64,000 nt of DNA from CAVVGZ01 sp963747965 (GTDB lineage Bacteria > Chloroflexota > Anaerolineae > Anaerolineales > Anaerolineaceae), in NCBI GenBank assembly GCA_963747965.1, contig CAVVGZ010000010.1, forward strand, positions 62,001-126,000. Reading direction: 5' to 3'. A program made the translations under genes and the position numbers. How positions within the stretch are numbered: the first letter of the stretch is position 1; every line of letters begins with the position of its first letter. Below, one piece after another: positions 26,350-33,967 of the stretch. The notes beneath the pieces were generated by a model. That model saw only the letters and a list, made by a program, of their open reading frames with translations, was not told the DNA's origin and did no database searches.

Positions 26350-27063
26350 ATGGTACGTAAAAAAGCTGGACTCAGTGAAAGACATCGGAAAATTTTGCAG
26401 TTTCTGGAAAAATTTAACGCTGAAAATGGGTATTCACCATCCATACGACAAATCGGAGAAGCTATCAACGTAAACTCAACCTCACTTGTCGATTATTACC
26501 TCCGGCAGCTGGAAGAGATGGAATTCATCGAGCGGGACCATCATGTGTCCAGGAGCATCCGCATTCTCAAACCGGTTACCACCAACAAAGTGGGGCAGGC
26601 TGTCCAAAATGCAACCCGAGCCGTAAGCGATATCCTAATGGTCCCCATTTATGGAAAAATTTTTGCCAGTTCACCCATACCGGTCCCCGCATCGGATCTG
26701 AGATATTTTGACCCGGAAAGCAGTGTTGAAATCGCCCGTAGTATGCTTCCTGCCAAAGAGAGCACCAAGGAATTGTACGCATTGGAGGTACAGGGAGATT
26801 CGATGATCGATGCCATGATCAACGATGGGGATATCATCATCATGAAACCATCTCAGGAGGCAAATAATGGGGAGATGGTTGCTGTCTGGCTTGATGATAA
26901 CGACGAAACGACTCTCAAATACTTCTATAAAGAAAAAGACCGCATCCGCCTTCAGCCTGCAAATCCTACGATGGGACCAATTTACATTAATGAAGAAAGA
27001 CACCTGCGCATCATGGGCAAGGTAGTCATGGTAATCCGCCAGATCAAAAGTATAGCTGCCTGA
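26350..27063 (+). CDS. lexA: LexA repressor
   Basis: A 237-residue SOS repressor. Residues 6-72 form the winged helix (LSERHRKILQFLEKF, YSPSIRQIGEAINVNSTSLVDYYL). Residues 97-237 are the S24 autoprotease domain with Ser151 (GDSMID) and Lys190 (TTLKYF) as the catalytic pair. The self-cleavage site reads Phe-Ala106/Ser107 (KIFASSPIP) where most LexA proteins have Ala-Gly. GGGGAGTT lies just before the ATG. The gene is single and autoregulated by the box at 26282-26299. DNA damage and RecA filaments should trigger cleavage. The substitution at the scissile pair may alter the cleavage rate. Confidence 0.95.
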   Translation: MVRKKAGLSERHRKILQFLEKFNAENGYSPSIRQIGEAINVNSTSLVDYYLRQLEEMEFIERDHHVSRSIRILKPVTTNKVGQAVQNATRAVSDILMVPIYGKIFASSPIPVPASDLRYFDPESSVEIARSMLPAKESTKELYALEVQGDSMIDAMINDGDIIIMKPSQEANNGEMVAVWLDDNDETTLKYFYKEKDRIRLQPANPTMGPIYINEERHLRIMGKVVMVIRQIKSIAA

Positions 27064-27084
27064 CAGCCGTCTGGTTCAATCATG

Positions 27085-27128
27085 CAGCTGGTTATCTCCC
27101 GGGAGACAACCAGCTGTTATTTTAATTT
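27085..27128 (+). terminator. Terminator of lexA
   Basis: CAGCTGGTT-A-TCTCCC pairs with GGGAGA-C-AACCAGCTG, a long stem with one internal mismatch, followed by TTATTTTAATTT. It lies 22 bases after the lexA stop. Confidence 0.8.
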
Positions 27129-27254
27129 CCTTGCCGTGGGAAAAATGATTTAGACCTGATATCTATTCATGGCAATTAAGCCTGGCTGAGGGATTCAAAG
27201 TTCTCTTATAACAAATCTCCCCTCAAATTTTTCCTCCGATTTTCGACATATATT

Positions 27255-27974
27255 TCAATTGCCAACTTTAAGAACTCCGGCAATCCTGGTTTGATCTTGA
27301 GTAAATAACGCATTAAATTCTGGATGTTCGACATACATCTGTGCCAGTCCAAGCATGCGTTCTTCATCCGGGTCATAAAAATAGCGCATATTCTGATGCC
27401 AGCGGGAGACTACCGCCTGGACCTCTGAACTTCCCGGATCATCACCAATCAAAGCCGCCATGTCGAGGTAAATCGTCTGGCCTTCAGAGATTATCTTCCT
27501 CTTTTCTTCCCGGGTGTAGCTGTTCCAATCTATCACGCCATCAAATGCATGCTCCCCGTAACGTTCACGGATTTCTTTTTCATATTCGTTCTGTTTTTCT
27601 TCACTAAAACCTAAAAACAACGCTTCGTCATCCATATTTTGTCCTTCCGCCAATTGCTGAATAGTCTTATCGACAGTGTCTATCAATTGTTGAATATTCC
27701 CGATCTGCTCTGTCAGGGTAATGCGGTGGAACTTCAGAGCATCCACTAGATTAAAATTTGGGTGGTCCAGGATAGTCCGAATTTTCTGCAGATCAAAACC
27801 CAACCGCTTATAGAACAGGATCTGCTGCAGCCGCACAGCAGAATCTGAATTATAGTAGCGGTAACCATTTCTCCCGTGTGACACCGGTTTAAGCAGGTCA
27901 ATCTGATCGTAGAAACGCAGCATCCGGGTGGTTACTCCCGCCAGCCTGGCAAGATCTTTAATTGTATACATCAT
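27255..27974 (-). CDS. MerR family regulator with TipAS-type effector domain
   Basis: A 239-residue MerR activator. Residues 2-70 are the winged helix (YTIKDLARLAGVTTRMLRFYDQIDLL, GYRYYNSDSAVRLQQILFYKRLGF). A coiled coil spans about 80-110. Residues 115-239 form a TipAS-like domain (YGEHAFDGVIDWNSYTREE, HPEFNALFTQDQTRIAG), which in TipAL captures cyclic thiopeptides and other hydrophobic drugs. A MerR-type promoter with a 19-base spacer sits upstream, so it probably controls itself. No efflux gene is adjacent. GAAGGA precedes the ATG. Confidence 0.9.
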   Translation of the reverse strand: MMYTIKDLARLAGVTTRMLRFYDQIDLLKPVSHGRNGYRYYNSDSAVRLQQILFYKRLGFDLQKIRTILDHPNFNLVDALKFHRITLTEQIGNIQQLIDTVDKTIQQLAEGQNMDDEALFLGFSEEKQNEYEKEIRERYGEHAFDGVIDWNSYTREEKRKIISEGQTIYLDMAALIGDDPGSSEVQAVVSRWHQNMRYFYDPDEERMLGLAQMYVEHPEFNALFTQDQTRIAGVLKVGN

Positions 27975-27992
27975 AAGAATCCTTCAAAGAAT

Positions 27993-28023
27993 ATCTTACA
28001 CTATGACGTAATGTTAATGTCAA
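27993..28023 (-). promoter_or_regulatory. MerR-type promoter with 19-base spacer
   Basis: Reading leftward: TTGACA (28023-28018), a 19-base spacer, TAAGAT (27998-27993). The over-long spacer contains TTAC-N8-GTAA with dyad symmetry, the hallmark of MerR-activated promoters, where the regulator untwists DNA to realign the hexamers. Confidence 0.7.
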
Positions 28024-28155
28024 GGGGTAATCAGTTGCTGTAATCAGTTGCAATTAAGTGCAGGATTGGATAAATATAATCCGCCCATCCATTTACAAGC
28101 ATGTCCTTGAACTGGTTGCTCGATGGTTGGGCGGATTCGGATTGCATGGAAAGTG

Positions 28156-29505
28156 TTATTCGATTTTTACAAACGCAGCAGCATCCACGGGGATTTCTCC
28201 GGCTTGGCCGCCCACCGCCTGCAAAACCAGGGATAGCTGGGCAGTATCCTTATAAATCTCAGGTATTTCCCAGGTTCCCAGGGTAACCCACTGGCTTTCT
28301 GTATAGTTCCCCATAAACAATTGCATGGTTCCATTGGCTGCTTCATCAGAAAAATCCCCGCCATTAAAGTAGACGCGGTAATCCAGTTGGGCATTCCCGT
28401 TTACCTTCGGAATCCATACCAGGACCTGGTATTTTCCATAGGGCAGTTTATCAATGGGTGTATAAGTGACTTTGACTGCGTCGGCCGGGTTGATTAATAC
28501 CTGATACTGGTCGCCCCAGGCTAATGGTTCGTTGAGGTATGTCCAATAATCGGTCGCTTCAACCTTGGCTTCAGTCTCATCTATCACATAACGAAGCTGT
28601 CCTGGTGGAAGCTTTTCCAGGATTTGCATTCCACTGTCAGGCATGTGTACAAGGGCAACCCTGTCTACAGCCACAATTGTGTAATCATCCCGCTGGCCCC
28701 AGGATGTAGAAACAGAGAGCAAGTCAGGGGTATCCAACCAATAAACACCAATTGGCTGCCAAAGGTCAAATTGTTGGGCCGGATCACTATAACTGGTTTT
28801 GTAATCCATTCTGTTTTCACCAAGCAGCGGGGATAAGTTTCGATCCCCTAATTTCACAACAAAATCAAGAATACCACCTGAAGAGAGAACCGTATCAAGA
28901 ACATAAATTTGGTACAGACCGGGTTGCAGGGGAACATCCATCTGCCAGTTGGCTGACATGGTATCAAGTGTGCCGTAGGTTGCGTGATAGGAGTTATCAA
29001 TATCAATAGCCATCTGGGTGGCAATCTGTTCGGAATTTATCCAGAGCGGGTTACTGAATTCAGGTACAGGTGTAACCTGTATGTCATCGTCCAGAACCAC
29101 AACCTCAAGACCGGAAGAATAGATTGGTGGATCCATCGACTCGGGATCAGGAACCAGGCCAATGGAATCCGGATACAAATCCTGGGTTGGGCTTGCGATT
29201 ATCGTTGGCGTTGCAGTTGGTGTGCTTGTCCGTGTGGGGGCCGGTGTAAATGTCGGCGGTCGCGGGGTCGGTGTAGGCGTTCCCACAGCCAGGACCTTGA
29301 ACACCGGGAAGTTCCACCATAACACCAGGCCCGCCAGTAAGAGCAAACCACCCAATGGGGGTAGAATTTTTTGTAGCATAGACTTCCTGCTGTTAGGAGG
29401 AAGTTGGTTATTTTCGAGTTCTTCTTGTTTTTCCAAGGTCACTGATTTAGAATATCCTTCTTTATATTGATCACTGGAAACATAATTATAACGATGAACT
29501 GCCAA
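28156..29505 (-). CDS. Membrane-anchored protein with golvesin/CBM-like repeats
   Basis: A 449-residue protein of unknown function. A cytoplasmic N-terminus of about 45 residues is followed by one membrane span (ILPPLGGLLLLAGLVLWWNF), then a Pro/Thr linker (TPTPTPRPP, TPTATPT) and an external region. The external region appears to hold two b-sandwich units: near 190-300 (GLYQIYVLDTVLSSGG...) and 330-449 (GKYQVLVWIPKVNG...). The latter resembles golvesin-like or carbohydrate-binding modules. No catalytic motif is seen. Such linkers are common in Chloroflexota surface proteins. It stands alone, divergent from ridA. Confidence 0.6.
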   Translation of the reverse strand: MAVHRYNYVSSDQYKEGYSKSVTLEKQEELENNQLPPNSRKSMLQKILPPLGGLLLLAGLVLWWNFPVFKVLAVGTPTPTPRPPTFTPAPTRTSTPTATPTIIASPTQDLYPDSIGLVPDPESMDPPIYSSGLEVVVLDDDIQVTPVPEFSNPLWINSEQIATQMAIDIDNSYHATYGTLDTMSANWQMDVPLQPGLYQIYVLDTVLSSGGILDFVVKLGDRNLSPLLGENRMDYKTSYSDPAQQFDLWQPIGVYWLDTPDLLSVSTSWGQRDDYTIVAVDRVALVHMPDSGMQILEKLPPGQLRYVIDETEAKVEATDYWTYLNEPLAWGDQYQVLINPADAVKVTYTPIDKLPYGKYQVLVWIPKVNGNAQLDYRVYFNGGDFSDEAANGTMQLFMGNYTESQWVTLGTWEIPEIYKDTAQLSLVLQAVGGQAGEIPVDAAAFVKIE

Positions 29506-29623
29506 TCCACAAAGTCAAATAACCCGTGAATATCCTCATTGATAGATGGAAAGAGCCGGATATTCATTGGAGTATAATTATTCACACTATCATCCTTTTT
29601 TTACAGTTGCAGGGAGAAATCGC

Positions 29624-30016
29624 ATGGACACGAGCAAAAAAGAAGTAATTCGAACCGATAAGGCTCCACAGGCTATTGGTCCCTATTCGGTTGCCATACG
29701 TTATCAAAATCTCGTATTCGCCTCCGGGCAAATTCCCATCAATCCACAAACCGGGGAGTTGGTTGGGGGAGAAATTGAACAACAGACGCACCAGGTACTC
29801 ACCAACATTAAAAATGTGCTTGAAGCAGCAGGCAGCTCACTCGAGCATGCACTAAAATGCACGGTTTTCTTAAAGAATATGGGGGATTTTTCCCGCATGA
29901 ATGCCGTCTATGCCGAGTATTTCAAGGTTGATCCCCCTGCGCGCTCGGCGATTGAGGTTGCCGCGCTGCCTAAGGGGGCTGCAATTGAAATTGAAGCCAT
30001 CGCTTACATCCCTTAA
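29624..30016 (+). CDS. ridA: RidA family reactive imine/enamine deaminase
   Basis: A 130-residue Rid protein. APQAIGPYSVAIRYQNLVFASGQIPINP and PARSAIEVAALPKGAAIEIEAIAY contain the Tyr, Arg (in PARSAIEV) and Glu that bind and hydrolyse 2-aminoacrylate and related imines. AGGGAG sits 8-9 bases before the ATG at 29624; an upstream in-frame ATG lacks a site. It forms a trimer in relatives. It precedes an amidohydrolase, with a hairpin between. Confidence 0.93.
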   Translation: MDTSKKEVIRTDKAPQAIGPYSVAIRYQNLVFASGQIPINPQTGELVGGEIEQQTHQVLTNIKNVLEAAGSSLEHALKCTVFLKNMGDFSRMNAVYAEYFKVDPPARSAIEVAALPKGAAIEIEAIAYIP

Positions 30017-30030
30017 ACCAATTATCGGTA

Positions 30031-30066
30031 AACCACTCTATCACACCATCGCCAGGTAGAGTGGTT
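30031..30066 (+). terminator. Hairpin after ridA
   Basis: AACCACTCTA pairs perfectly with TAGAGTGGTT across a 16-base loop, followed by GGTTATCATT. The T run is poor, so termination may be partial before the amidohydrolase gene. Confidence 0.5.
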
Positions 30067-30093
30067 GGTTATCATTCCATACAGGGATGAATG

Positions 30094-31578
30094 ATGAATA
30101 ATAAATCCGTGCAGGGACTCAAAGCAAAGTATATCTGTATATCCCCGGATCTGCCCTTAATTGAAAACGGGTTCATCCTTTGGCAGGATGATCAAATCCT
30201 TTCGGTGGGATTAACCCAATCACCGGAAACCCAATTGATGCAGGTTGAGTGGCTGGAACATTCCGGCAGCTTGGTCATGCCAGGCTTTACCAATGCCCAT
30301 GAACATAGCCGGGGAGTTGGGTCGCTTCGAATGGGGGTCCCGGATGACATGCTGGAAATCTGGCTTCCCCAGAATTCTGCAGCCCGCCCTCTCAATTTAT
30401 ACCTTGCCGCACTTTATAACGGCCTGTTGATGATCTCCAGCGGGATTACAACCACGATGCATTTCCACCGCAACAGCAATCCATTAACCCTTGAAAAAGA
30501 AATCAACGAGGTCCTGCAGGCATACCAGGACGTGGGAATCAGGGTTTGTATTGGTATACCCTTTCGAAACCAGAATACGCTCTACTACGGCGGAAATAAT
30601 ATCTTCCTGGATGCATTGCCTGGTGAGCTGGCCGAAAGAGTAAAATCAGCCGGATTGGCGGATCCCCTCCCGGATTGGCAGGAAAATGTTGCTATTGGTA
30701 ATAAGCTGCAAAAAGCATGGCAGGGTCAGAAAACCCATTGGTCTTGCTGGGCTCCCGCAAATCTGCACTGGTGCTCTGACGATTTGCTGGTCGCCCTCGC
30801 CCAGGATGAGGGAAATTTACCAATACAGATTCACCTGGTGGAAACGGTCCTTCAGCAGAAATATGGATATAAGAACTTTGGTAAGACGCCGGTTTCACGC
30901 CTGGATGAGCTGGGTTTCCTCTCCTCCAGGGTCTCATTTGCCCATTCCGTATGGCTCACCGATGGAGACATACAGATAATTGCTGATAAAGGCGTGCAGA
31001 TCATCCACAACCCTTCCTCAAACCTCAGGCTGCGCAGCGGCATTTGTAGAGTTCTAGATTTACACAGGCATGCTATCCCGGTTGGTATTGGACTGGACGG
31101 GCAAACCCTTAATGAAAACCAGGACATGCTCCAGGAAATTCGCCTGGCACGTGCGTTGGCTTTCAATGCTGGACAGGTTAATGAAAGCCTGACCACTCAA
31201 CAGGTTTTAACAATGGCCACAGAAACGGGAGCAAAAATACTGGCAGGTCCGGAACCTAAAAGGGGCAGGTTGGAAAAGGGTTGGGCTGCAGATTTTATTT
31301 CCGTCAATTTGGATGGGATGAATCAACCATTTCTGGATGAACGTATCGATCCATTGGAAGCGCTGGTATCCCTGGGCAAACCGGACGATATTGACCTTGT
31401 CGTTGTAGGCGGGATTGTCCAGGTGAAAAACGGCAGACATCTTCGCTTAGAATTAGCCCGGGTGGAAGAAAAAATATATGAAGAGCTTGGCAGGATGAAA
31501 AGCGAACGGGAGCTCGGATTGGAATCCTTGCTGTGCCAGTTGAAACCATATTATCAGGAACTATATTCAAAATGGTAA
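30094..31578 (+). CDS. Amidohydrolase family protein (Atz/Trz/deaminase-like)
   Basis: A metal-dependent hydrolase of 494 residues. VMPGFTNAHEHSRG supplies the HxH pair, IHLVET the HxxE site, FAHSVWLTDGD the third His and GLDGQT the Asp; together they form the mononuclear-zinc deaminase set of the Atz/Trz/SsnA branch. The C-terminus after residue 430 is a basic, coiled tail. GGGA lies before tandem ATGs at 30091/30094. It is followed by mtnA after a gap of about 155 bases. A methylthioadenosine or related nucleoside deaminase would fit that neighbour, but the metal motifs are divergent from MtaD (NAHEH rather than NAHTH), so the substrate is left open. Confidence 0.8.
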   Translation: MNNKSVQGLKAKYICISPDLPLIENGFILWQDDQILSVGLTQSPETQLMQVEWLEHSGSLVMPGFTNAHEHSRGVGSLRMGVPDDMLEIWLPQNSAARPLNLYLAALYNGLLMISSGITTTMHFHRNSNPLTLEKEINEVLQAYQDVGIRVCIGIPFRNQNTLYYGGNNIFLDALPGELAERVKSAGLADPLPDWQENVAIGNKLQKAWQGQKTHWSCWAPANLHWCSDDLLVALAQDEGNLPIQIHLVETVLQQKYGYKNFGKTPVSRLDELGFLSSRVSFAHSVWLTDGDIQIIADKGVQIIHNPSSNLRLRSGICRVLDLHRHAIPVGIGLDGQTLNENQDMLQEIRLARALAFNAGQVNESLTTQQVLTMATETGAKILAGPEPKRGRLEKGWAADFISVNLDGMNQPFLDERIDPLEALVSLGKPDDIDLVVVGGIVQVKNGRHLRLELARVEEKIYEELGRMKSERELGLESLLCQLKPYYQELYSKW

Positions 31579-31735
31579 TAGCAGTACATCTCCAACTTTA
31601 AATACCGGAGACCAGCCAACAAGAACATGATCACGAAGGGCTAAATGGGGATGTCCTTTTTTGTAAAACAGTTAAGAATCACCCTCAGATGAAGTATTAA
31701 TACCCTTGGCAACTCATTGCATTAAGGAAATGCCT

Positions 31736-32803
31736 ATGTCATCATATAAAAGTATCCAATGGGTAAACAACCAGGTTGTTATGATCGATCAGCGTTGTCT
31801 CCCGCACCAAATCAAGTACATAACAACCCAAAATTACCATGAGGTAATTTTTGCTATCCGGGATATGGTCATCCGCGGAGCACCCGCTATTGGCGCAGCA
31901 GGTGCCTACGGGCTTGCCCTGGCGGCTTTCCATGAACCGGCAAAAAATGGAGAGCATCTCATGGTTCTGGTTAGAAAGGCAGCCGCAGAGTTACGCTCAA
32001 CCCGACCAACTGCCGTTAATCTTGCATGGGCAATTAATCGGGTCATTGCCCGCCTTGAAGCAGCACGAACTTCCAGCATAGACCAAATCCGCCAGGCGGC
32101 ATTGGATGAAGCCCATGCAATTGCAGCAGAAGATATTCAAACAAACCAGTTGATTGGGATAAATGCTCAGCCTCTTGTCCCTCAAAAGGCCGTTTTTATC
32201 CACCACTGCAACACCGGAGCCCTGGCGACAGTGGATTACGGAACTGCCCTGGGCATCATACGCACAGCCCACGAGAGGGGTAAAGAGGTCTTCGTTTATG
32301 TTGACGAAACCCGCCCCAGGCTGCAGGGAGCACGTTTGACAACCTGGGAATTACAGCAGCTCGGGATCAAACATGCGGTCATCGTGGATGGGGCTTCCGG
32401 GCATGTGATGAGAACCCGCCACGTCGATCTGGTAACCGTCGGATGCGATAGGGTAGCTGCAAATGGCGATACAGCCAATAAAATTGGAACCTACAACCTG
32501 GCGCTGGCTGCCCGGGCCCATCAAGTCCCTTTCTATATCGCAGCACCTGCCAGCACGATTGATTTATCTCTTAATTCAGGGGATGAAATTGAAATAGAAG
32601 AACGCAATGAGGCGGAAATAACCTGGATTGGTTCAGAACATGTCACCCCGGAATATACACCGGTTTATAATCCGGCATTTGATGTCACGCCCGCCGGGCT
32701 AATTACTGCCATTATTACCGAAGCAGGAATAGCCTATCCACCTTACCATGAAAGTTTGTTAGAAATGGTATCAAAAGCCAGGTTTATGCATGCCGGTTCT
32801 TAA
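31736..32803 (+). CDS. mtnA: S-methyl-5-thioribose-1-phosphate isomerase
   Basis: A 355-residue MtnA converting methylthioribose-1-phosphate to the ribulose form in methionine salvage. IRDMVIRGAPAIGAAGAYG, HHCNTGALATVDYGTALG (catalytic Cys) and VGCDRVAANGDTANKIGTYNLA (catalytic Asp) are present. The start at 31736 is 7 bases after AAGGA; the longer frame from 31706 is unsupported. Its 3' end overlaps the convergent gene at 32800 by four bases. Other salvage genes are not in the window. Confidence 0.95.
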   Translation: MSSYKSIQWVNNQVVMIDQRCLPHQIKYITTQNYHEVIFAIRDMVIRGAPAIGAAGAYGLALAAFHEPAKNGEHLMVLVRKAAAELRSTRPTAVNLAWAINRVIARLEAARTSSIDQIRQAALDEAHAIAAEDIQTNQLIGINAQPLVPQKAVFIHHCNTGALATVDYGTALGIIRTAHERGKEVFVYVDETRPRLQGARLTTWELQQLGIKHAVIVDGASGHVMRTRHVDLVTVGCDRVAANGDTANKIGTYNLALAARAHQVPFYIAAPASTIDLSLNSGDEIEIEERNEAEITWIGSEHVTPEYTPVYNPAFDVTPAGLITAIITEAGIAYPPYHESLLEMVSKARFMHAGS

Positions 32804-33702
32804 TTACCATCGAAAATCAGGGTAGGCGCCAACTCCAATTCATCTATCAATTGATTCAATTCAACAAAGGTTAAACCCCTGCCCAATCCGGCGTAGGCAG
32901 TAAGGACACCTTCCATGACATTAACCCCGAAAGTACGCCCTTCATACATGGGGGTTGTGGTTAAGAGGGTTTTTACACCACGTTGTCGCATGAGCTGGAT
33001 ATTCTCTGGTGTGGTTGTGTTGGTAATGACCACCTTCCCGGTTAAATTATTCGATCCATATTTACGGATATAGTGCATATCACCAGCTATCAGGTCTGCT
33101 TCCTGCCACAGGTTTTCCATCTTTGGCCGGGGTGCTTCATCCTTACTCCCCGGCGGCAAAATCCAGCCGATTGGAAAAAAACCAGCCACCGGGAGGATGG
33201 CTCGAGCGATCCGAAGAAAACTGTTTTTTCCTTTAATAACCCAGGGGATACCGAGCATAAAAACAAGATCACAGATATAAACCTCCTTACTAACGGCAGT
33301 GACTGCTTCCAGTAATCCCACCCGGTCAATTGCCGAAGGGATTAATGATTTATTGAAATGCGGGTGACCGGGAAAGAAGCGCTCTCCCAGTTCAAAAAAC
33401 CTGCGTTCCAGGGCATACTTCAGGAAACGCCCATCAACCAGGGTGGTTTGTTTCACATTCTCAACCAGTTTAAGCGCCGACCGTACTGGATAATCCCTGC
33501 CATCCAAACGGACATATAGATCTATTCCACCTACTGTAAGAACATCTGCCTTACCGTCTAATTCTGTAAAAAGTTTACGGGCTCTTGCTGGATCTCCTCC
33601 AGTCCCGATGCGTTCGACCATGATTTGCTGTCCACGCAGGGTGATTTCCACTTTTTTATCCCGTGTCGGACTTCCCAGGCTTACGGAAACCACTCGTTTC
33701 AT
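32800..33702 (-). CDS. Conserved protein of uncertain function (often labelled quinate 5-dehydrogenase in Chloroflexota)
   Basis: A 300-residue soluble protein starting MKRVVSVSLGSPTRDKKVEI, with GGAGG 8 bases upstream. It contains repeated Gly-rich turns (RIGTGGDPARARKLFTEL, VLTVGGIDLYV) and a late segment GVKTLLTTTPMYEGRTFGVNVMEG. I recall similar proteins in Anaerolineae annotated as quinate 5-dehydrogenase, but I see no clear GxGxxG dinucleotide site, and the name should be treated as provisional. It is convergent with mtnA. Confidence 0.55.
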   Translation of the reverse strand: MKRVVSVSLGSPTRDKKVEITLRGQQIMVERIGTGGDPARARKLFTELDGKADVLTVGGIDLYVRLDGRDYPVRSALKLVENVKQTTLVDGRFLKYALERRFFELGERFFPGHPHFNKSLIPSAIDRVGLLEAVTAVSKEVYICDLVFMLGIPWVIKGKNSFLRIARAILPVAGFFPIGWILPPGSKDEAPRPKMENLWQEADLIAGDMHYIRKYGSNNLTGKVVITNTTTPENIQLMRQRGVKTLLTTTPMYEGRTFGVNVMEGVLTAYAGLGRGLTFVELNQLIDELELAPTLIFDGN

Positions 33703-33967
33703 ATTGAGGTCCTCCAATTCTAGTATTAATAAACCATTATACAGTTCTATCAACAGGATAAATCAAAAATGGAGGATGGATACGTAGAGGTTGAATCCCC
33801 TTGGTTATTTTCCAGGCCCTTTTAGAAAGCATAACAAAATCTCTCAACAATTGTTTAAAAAGCCTCTGCACTGACCCCCTGGTCTTACGGATGGATCTGG
33901 CACTAATCCTGCACAGGAATAGAGAGCACAAAAAAAAGTAATCCAAAAGAATTAAATAGGATAAGAT

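Noticed and set aside
31579..31735. Riboswitch upstream of mtnA
   Set aside because: Methionine-salvage genes often carry a SAM riboswitch, but no kink-turn or four-way junction pattern could be made out in these 157 bases.
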